DNA of 17,387 nucleotides, taken from positions 1 through 17,387 of the forward strand of contig LUZH01000296.1 of NCBI GenBank assembly GCA_001602885.1, written 5' to 3'. Made by a program: the position numbers and the translations under genes. The notes under the pieces were generated by a model. The model was given only the letters and a program-made list of their open reading frames with translations. It made no database searches and was not told the DNA's origin. Below are positions 13,152-17,387 of this stretch, piece by piece (positions within the stretch are counted from its first letter, which is position 1; every line of letters begins with the position of its first letter). Source of the DNA: Bacteroidales bacterium Bact_16. Lineage in GTDB: Bacteria > Bacteroidota > Bacteroidia > Bacteroidales > UBA932.

Positions 13152-15761
13152 ATGGAAATGAGAATTGGACGGATTCTGACCCTTCTGGCTTTGCTTTTTG
13201 CGCCGGCGCTGGTCCGGGCGCAGGATGGCGGGGTCGAAGTGGACTACAACCATCCGCAGAAATATATCGTCGCGGGGATTTCGGTCGAGGGCAACACGGT
13301 CTTCGGAGAGCAGCAGATCATCAATCAGACAGGCTTGCACAAGGGAATGGAAGTGACCGTTCCCGGTGAGGACATCTCCAATGTGGTCCGCCGCCTGTAT
13401 CTGCAGCGCTACTTCGAGGACGTCGCCATCGAGGTCGACCACCTCAGCCCGCAGCGGGATTCCGCCTGGCTCGTCATCCGCATCAAGGAGCGTCCGCGCG
13501 TGTCGCGCTGGAGCTTCAGCGGCGTCAAGACCTCCGAGCGCAAGGACATCGAGGAGCGCCTCAACCTCCGCCGCGGCGGCGAGTTCTCCGAATATGTGGA
13601 GAAGACCTCCTCCGACATCATCAAGCGCTACTTCGCCGAGAAGGGCTTCCTGCTCTGCGAAGTCAAGGCCGAGGTGCAGCGCGACACCGTCGTCAAGAAC
13701 GCCATCCGCGTCAATTTCGCCATCGACAAGGGCCAGAAGGTCCGCATCAAGGAGATCCACTTCATCGGCAACGACCACGTCAAGGAGTACAAGCTCGCCC
13801 GCTCGATGAAGAAGACCAAGTCCAACAAATTCTACAACTTCTTCCACAGCAAGAAGTTCAACGAAAAGGAATACCTCGCCGACAAGAAGGGGGCCCTGAG
13901 CGCCTTCAACGAAGCCGGCTACCGTGACGCCCGCATCGTCCGCGACTCCATCTACTACGTGGAGCCGGGCCGCCTGGGCATCGACCTCGTGTTCGAAGAA
14001 GGCGAGAAATATTACTTCCGCGACATCACCTGGACCGGCAACTCCGTCTACACCTCCGACGCCCTCAACCAGGTCCTGGGCATCAAGAAGGGCGACACCT
14101 ACGACGTCGTCACGATGGAGAAGCGCCTCTTCGGCGGCGGCAAGCAGGGCGACCTCGACATCACCAAGCTCTACCGCGACAACGGCTACCTCTTCTTCGG
14201 CATCAGCCCCGTCGAGACCAACATCCAGAACGACTCCGTGGACGTGGAGCTCCGCATCGTCGAAGGCAAGCCCGCCACGCTCAACAATATCGTCATCAAC
14301 GGCAACGACCTGACCAACGAGAAGGTCGTCCGCCGCCAGATCTTCACCCGTCCGGGCTATCTCTTCAGCCAGACCGACTTCGAGCGCTCCATCCGTGAGA
14401 TCGCCTCGCTGGGCCAGTTCGATCCGGAAGCCATCATGGCGCCGGGCGAAGGCTGGTCGGTCCTCCCGAACGCCCTCGACAACACGGTGGACATCGTCTA
14501 CAACGTCACCGAGAAGCCTTCCTCCACGCTGGAGCTGTCCGGCGGCTGGGGCGGCCGCACCTTCGTCGCGACCGTGGGCGTGGCGTTCAACAACTTCTCC
14601 ACGCACCGCCTGTTCGACAAGGGCGCGTGGCGTCCGGTGCCGCTCGGCGACGCGCAGAACCTCTCGTTCCGCTTCCAGACCAACGGCGCCTACTACACCG
14701 TGCTCAACGCCAGCTTCACGGAGCCCTGGCTCTTCGGCAAGAAGCCGACCTCGCTTAACCTGGGCGTCTACTACAGCCGCCAGACCAGCGCCTTCGCGAG
14801 CGCCAGCATGATGGACATGGCCGCCTACAACTTCTTCACGAGCGACCGCTCGATGGAAGTCTACGGCTTCTCCGCTTCGCTCGGTACGCGCCTGAAGTGG
14901 CCGGACAACTATTTCGTGCTCTACAACGGCCTCAACTGGCAGACCTACCGGCTCAACAACTGGTATTCGAGCTACTTCCTCTTCGACGACGGCATCACGC
15001 ACAACCTCAACTATACGCTCAACCTGGTGCGCAACTCCACCGACCAGCAGATCTATCCGCGCATGGGCTCGGAGTTCTCCTTCTCGCTGCAGCTGACCCC
15101 GCCGTTCTCGCTGCTTCGCAAACGCGACATCGATGCCGACGGCTACAGAGTGCCGGTGGCAAGCTATAAAGACATCAACTACGACAACTGGAGCGCCAAG
15201 GACCGCTACAAGTGGATCGAATACCACAAGTGGAAGTTCTCCGCCGCCACCTACAGCCGCATCGTCGGCGACCTCGTGTTGATGACGCGCGCACAGTTCG
15301 GCTATCTGGGCTACTACAACCGCAACTGGGGTTATTCCCCGTTCGAGGGCTTCCTCGTGGGCGGCGACGGCATGTCGGGCTATATGTCCTACGGCTCGGA
15401 GGTCATCTCGCTGCGCGGCTACGAAAACTACTCCCTGACCCCGCGCACGGCGTCCAAATACAGTACGGACGGAAGCGCCGTGTACTCGGGCAACGTCTAT
15501 GACAAATTCACGGTCGAACTCCGCTACCCGGTGATCCTGCAGCCGCAGTCCACCATCTACGCCCTGGCGTTCCTGGAGGCTGGTAACTGCTGGGCTGACA
15601 TCAAGGATTTCAATCCTTTCCAGGTCAAACGCAGCGCTGGCGTCGGTGTTCGCATCTTCTTACCGATGGTTGGTCTGCTCGGTGTGGACTGGGGCTACGG
15701 ATTCGACGGCCCCGCCGGCTCCAAGAGCCAGGTCCACTTCGTGATCGGCCAGCAATTCTAG
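13152..15761 (+). CDS. bamA: Outer membrane assembly factor BamA
   Basis: An 869-residue Omp85 protein, the core of the BAM machine that inserts beta-barrels into the outer membrane. A signal peptide (about 1-24, VRAQ) is followed by POTRA repeats to about residue 445. Examples are VAGISVEGNTVFGEQQIINQ, WSFSGVKTSERKDIEERL, IKEIHFIGNDHVKEYKL, FRDITWTGNSVYTSDALNQ and LNNIVINGNDLTNEKVVRRQ, five units with the family's G-N/V-x-T pattern. The 16-stranded barrel starts near 455 (TLELSGGWGGRTFVATVGVAF) and ends in HFVIGQQF, with the terminal phenylalanine typical of barrel proteins. The start may be 13152 or 13158. A 702-codon open frame on the other strand is a GC-driven shadow. Confidence 0.97.
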   Translation: MEMRIGRILTLLALLFAPALVRAQDGGVEVDYNHPQKYIVAGISVEGNTVFGEQQIINQTGLHKGMEVTVPGEDISNVVRRLYLQRYFEDVAIEVDHLSPQRDSAWLVIRIKERPRVSRWSFSGVKTSERKDIEERLNLRRGGEFSEYVEKTSSDIIKRYFAEKGFLLCEVKAEVQRDTVVKNAIRVNFAIDKGQKVRIKEIHFIGNDHVKEYKLARSMKKTKSNKFYNFFHSKKFNEKEYLADKKGALSAFNEAGYRDARIVRDSIYYVEPGRLGIDLVFEEGEKYYFRDITWTGNSVYTSDALNQVLGIKKGDTYDVVTMEKRLFGGGKQGDLDITKLYRDNGYLFFGISPVETNIQNDSVDVELRIVEGKPATLNNIVINGNDLTNEKVVRRQIFTRPGYLFSQTDFERSIREIASLGQFDPEAIMAPGEGWSVLPNALDNTVDIVYNVTEKPSSTLELSGGWGGRTFVATVGVAFNNFSTHRLFDKGAWRPVPLGDAQNLSFRFQTNGAYYTVLNASFTEPWLFGKKPTSLNLGVYYSRQTSAFASASMMDMAAYNFFTSDRSMEVYGFSASLGTRLKWPDNYFVLYNGLNWQTYRLNNWYSSYFLFDDGITHNLNYTLNLVRNSTDQQIYPRMGSEFSFSLQLTPPFSLLRKRDIDADGYRVPVASYKDINYDNWSAKDRYKWIEYHKWKFSAATYSRIVGDLVLMTRAQFGYLGYYNRNWGYSPFEGFLVGGDGMSGYMSYGSEVISLRGYENYSLTPRTASKYSTDGSAVYSGNVYDKFTVELRYPVILQPQSTIYALAFLEAGNCWADIKDFNPFQVKRSAGVGVRIFLPMVGLLGVDWGYGFDGPAGSKSQVHFVIGQQF

Positions 15762-15781
15762 ATTTGAAAACTGAAAACACT

Positions 15782-15789
15782 TAAATTTA
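15782..15789 (+). promoter_or_regulatory. Possible skp promoter -7 box
   Basis: TAAATTTA is one base from TAnnTTTG, in the 36-nt bamA-skp gap, 8 nt before the ATG. A TTTG at 15763-15766 is only 15 nt upstream, closer than usual. Read-through from bamA is equally likely. Confidence 0.3.
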
Positions 15790-15797
15790 TTGCAGAA

Positions 15798-16361
15798 ATG
15801 AGAAAGATTATCTTGATTGTCGCAACTGCCTTTGCCGCAGTGACCGCGTTCGCTCAGCCGAAGTTCGCGCACGTGAATTCCACTGAGCTTGTTCAGCTGT
15901 GCCCTGACATGGACAAGGTCCGCGAGACGCTCAACGAACTGAGCAAGGACGCCCAGGACACGTTCAACGACATGCAGGCCGACTTCAATAACAAGTATCA
16001 GGAATACCAGTCCAAGGGTAGCACCTGGTCGCAGGCCATCCGCGAGAGCAAGGAGAAAGAACTGACCCAGATGCAGCAGCGCATCCAGGAGTTCTCCCAG
16101 ACCGCTCCGCAGGAGCTTCAGCAGAAGCAGGAAGAGCTTGTCGCTCCGATCTACCAGAAGGTCAACGAGACCATCCAGGATCTTGCCAAGAAGGGCGGCT
16201 TCGTGTACGTGTTCGACGTGCAGTCCCTGCTGTATGTCGACGCGACCCAGAGCACGGACCTGACCGGCGAGGCCCGCAAGGCCCTCGGGATCCCGGACGA
16301 CCGGACGCTCGAGTCCCTCGCCGCGGAGCTTCAGGCCCAGCAGGCAGCAGCCCAGCAGTAG
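15798..16361 (+). CDS. skp: Periplasmic chaperone Skp/OmpH
   Basis: A 187-residue OmpH/Skp-family protein. Skp trimers carry unfolded outer-membrane proteins to the BAM complex. A cleavable signal peptide ends in AFA|QP at about 19/20. The family start KFAHVNSTELVQLCPDMDKV (22-41) is followed by two long helices, with QADFNNKYQEYQSK and a glutamine-rich segment through QQKQEELVAPIYQKVNETI (about 45-135), and a returning strand GGFVYVFDVQSLLYVD. The tail is Ala/Gln rich (AELQAQQAAAQQ). It follows bamA directly, as usual in Bacteroidota, and is closed by a terminator. The paralogue at 10125 keeps an uncleaved anchor instead. Confidence 0.92.
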   Translation: MRKIILIVATAFAAVTAFAQPKFAHVNSTELVQLCPDMDKVRETLNELSKDAQDTFNDMQADFNNKYQEYQSKGSTWSQAIRESKEKELTQMQQRIQEFSQTAPQELQQKQEELVAPIYQKVNETIQDLAKKGGFVYVFDVQSLLYVDATQSTDLTGEARKALGIPDDRTLESLAAELQAQQAAAQQ

Positions 16362-16372
16362 GCGAAAATGCG

Positions 16373-16404
16373 ATCCCATCCCCCAGGCGGGGATGGGATT
16401 TTTT
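16373..16404 (+). terminator. Intrinsic terminator after skp
   Basis: A perfect 11-bp stem, ATCCCATCCCC (16373-16383) with GGGGATGGGAT (16389-16399), closed by a 5-nt loop and followed by T's to 16404. It lies 11 nt after the skp stop and should end the nadK-uppS-bamA-skp transcript. The remaining 52 nt before the next start show no TAnnTTTG box. Confidence 0.92.
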
Positions 16405-16456
16405 CTTCCAACCTGAACCACTACAACCACACAATTATCTACACTAAACATACGCG

Positions 16457-17387
16457 ATGCAACACAAAGTCATTGACGCCAAAGATGTTGTAATCAGATT
16501 CGCAGGAGATTCGGGTGACGGTATGCAGCTCACCGGGTCTCTTTTTGCGGATATGTCAGCCATCTATGGCAATGGCCTCTCTACCTTTCCGGACTATCCG
16601 GCCGAGATCCGGGCCCCGCACGGGACGGTCTCGGGCGTGTCCGGTTTCCAAGTTCACATCGGCAGCGAAAAAGTATCTACGCCGGGCGATTTCTGCGACC
16701 TGCTGGTCGTGATGAACCCTGCGGCCCTCAAGGCGAACGCCAAATGGTGCAAGCGCCACGCGATGATCCTCGTGGACGAGGATGCGTTCGACGAGACGGG
16801 CATGAAGAAGGCGGGTTTCACGACGGACAATCCGTTCGTCGAACTCGGCGTGGAGGACAGGACCCTCATCGTGGCCCCGATCACGACCCTCACCCGCGAA
16901 AGCCTCAAGGACAGCGGGATGGACCCCAAGTCCATCCTCAAGTGCAAGAACATGTTCACCCTCGGCATGGCCTGCTACATCTACAGCCGGCCGCTGGAGT
17001 ACATCTACGCCTATCTTGAGAAGAAATTCGCCAAGAAACACCCCGAGGTGATCGCCCCCAACAAGAAGGTGCTCAACGACGGCTTCAACTACGCCGCCAA
17101 CATCCAGGCGATCCCCAACACCTATACCGTCGCTCCGGCGGAGCAGCTCGAGAAGGGCACATACCGCAACATCACGGGCAACCAGGCCACGGCCTGGGGC
17201 CTGCTCGCCGCCGCCGAGAAGTCGGGCCTGTCGCTCTTCTGCGGCTCCTATCCGATCACGCCGGCCACGGCCATCCTGGAGGAGCTCGCGCTCCACAAGA
17301 GCCTGGGCGCCAAGACGCTCCAGGCCGAAGACGAGATCGCGGGCATCTGCACCGCCATCGGCGCCGCCTATGCCGGCAGCCTGGCGG
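16457..17387 (+). CDS. korA: 2-oxoacid:ferredoxin oxidoreductase, gamma-alpha fusion subunit (partial)
   Basis: The first 310 residues of a gene cut by the window edge. It matches the fused gamma-alpha subunit of 2-oxoacid:acceptor oxidoreductases of the KorA/VorB type, which oxidise 2-oxoglutarate or related 2-oxoacids to acyl-CoA and reduce ferredoxin. The gamma domain opens with VVIRFAGDSGDGMQLTG (11-27) and continues with FPDYPAEIRAPHGTVSGVSGFQVHIG. The alpha domain begins near 241 with GNQATAWGLLAAAEKSGLSLFCGSYPITPATAILEEL, which holds the conserved YPITP motif; then QAEDEIAGICTAIGAAYAG. The 2-oxoglutarate assignment is an inference from similarity, since the substrate cannot be read from the sequence. 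A beta subunit gene is expected just beyond the window. Confidence 0.9.
   Translation, partial: MQHKVIDAKDVVIRFAGDSGDGMQLTGSLFADMSAIYGNGLSTFPDYPAEIRAPHGTVSGVSGFQVHIGSEKVSTPGDFCDLLVVMNPAALKANAKWCKRHAMILVDEDAFDETGMKKAGFTTDNPFVELGVEDRTLIVAPITTLTRESLKDSGMDPKSILKCKNMFTLGMACYIYSRPLEYIYAYLEKKFAKKHPEVIAPNKKVLNDGFNYAANIQAIPNTYTVAPAEQLEKGTYRNITGNQATAWGLLAAAEKSGLSLFCGSYPITPATAILEELALHKSLGAKTLQAEDEIAGICTAIGAAYAGSLA

Noticed and set aside
13119..15227. 702-codon open frame on the minus strand opposite bamA
   Set aside because: Its translation is low-complexity (Val, Glu, Ala, Asp, Leu repeats) as expected when a GC-rich gene is read backwards; bamA motifs on the plus strand are unambiguous.
1..17387. CRISPR arrays, tRNA or rRNA genes, riboswitches, toxin-antitoxin or phage modules
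   Set aside because: No regularly spaced repeats, cloverleaf candidates or matching genes were seen, and the intergenic spacers are too short for most of these.

Overview
The window looks like a chromosomal core region of a GC-rich member of the Bacteroidota, most likely order Bacteroidales. Reasons: the Bacteroidetes-type RNA polymerase omega subunit; BamA followed by Skp/OmpH; TAnnTTTG-type -7 promoter boxes; starts with little or no Shine-Dalgarno sequence; and a set of envelope genes with Bacteroidetes-type signal peptides and lipoboxes. Genus cannot be fixed from the sequence. There are 17 protein-coding genes (two cut by the window edges), no tRNA, rRNA or CRISPR, and one transposase-family gene.

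Region 1 (1-6274, + strand) is a tightly packed run: the 3' end of an unidentified gene, a secreted SPOR-domain protein, sigma-54 (rpoN), a Fur-family regulator, thioredoxin reductase (trxB), BamD, the omega subunit and RecN. Most junctions overlap or are 2-3 nt apart. A good -7 box sits just before trxB, so trxB-bamD may start a second transcript.

Region 2 (6275-7414) differs from its surroundings. It has clearly lower GC (about 50% in hand-counted lines against about 75% in a recN line), holds a minus-strand IS200-like/RAYT-type HUH transposase gene, and has a cluster of competing perfect and near-perfect hairpins (6314-6390) just beyond the 3' end of that gene. This is the most accessory-looking part of the window. 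A small Dabb-domain gene follows (7415-7720).

Region 3 (7745-11505, - strand) reads, in transcription order, pdxJ, a membrane-anchored OmpH-like protein, a GT-B glycosyltransferase and a periplasmic-binding-protein-like lipoprotein. The last three are spaced 3-7 nt apart and look like one operon with its own promoter at the pdxJ 3' end.

Region 4 (11585-16361, + strand) holds nadK, uppS, bamA and skp/ompH, diverging from pdxJ over a 79-bp two-promoter spacer. It ends at a strong intrinsic terminator. uppS, bamA and skp serve envelope construction: lipid carrier, outer-membrane protein insertion and periplasmic chaperoning. BamD in region 1 belongs to the same BAM pathway. The window ends inside a 2-oxoacid:ferredoxin oxidoreductase alpha-subunit gene (korA-like).

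I found no convincing new multi-gene system. The best leads are the hairpin cluster beside the RAYT gene, a Fur protein whose CxxC metal site is replaced by D and S, and a recurring -7 box only 7-12 nt before start codons, which implies very short leaders.
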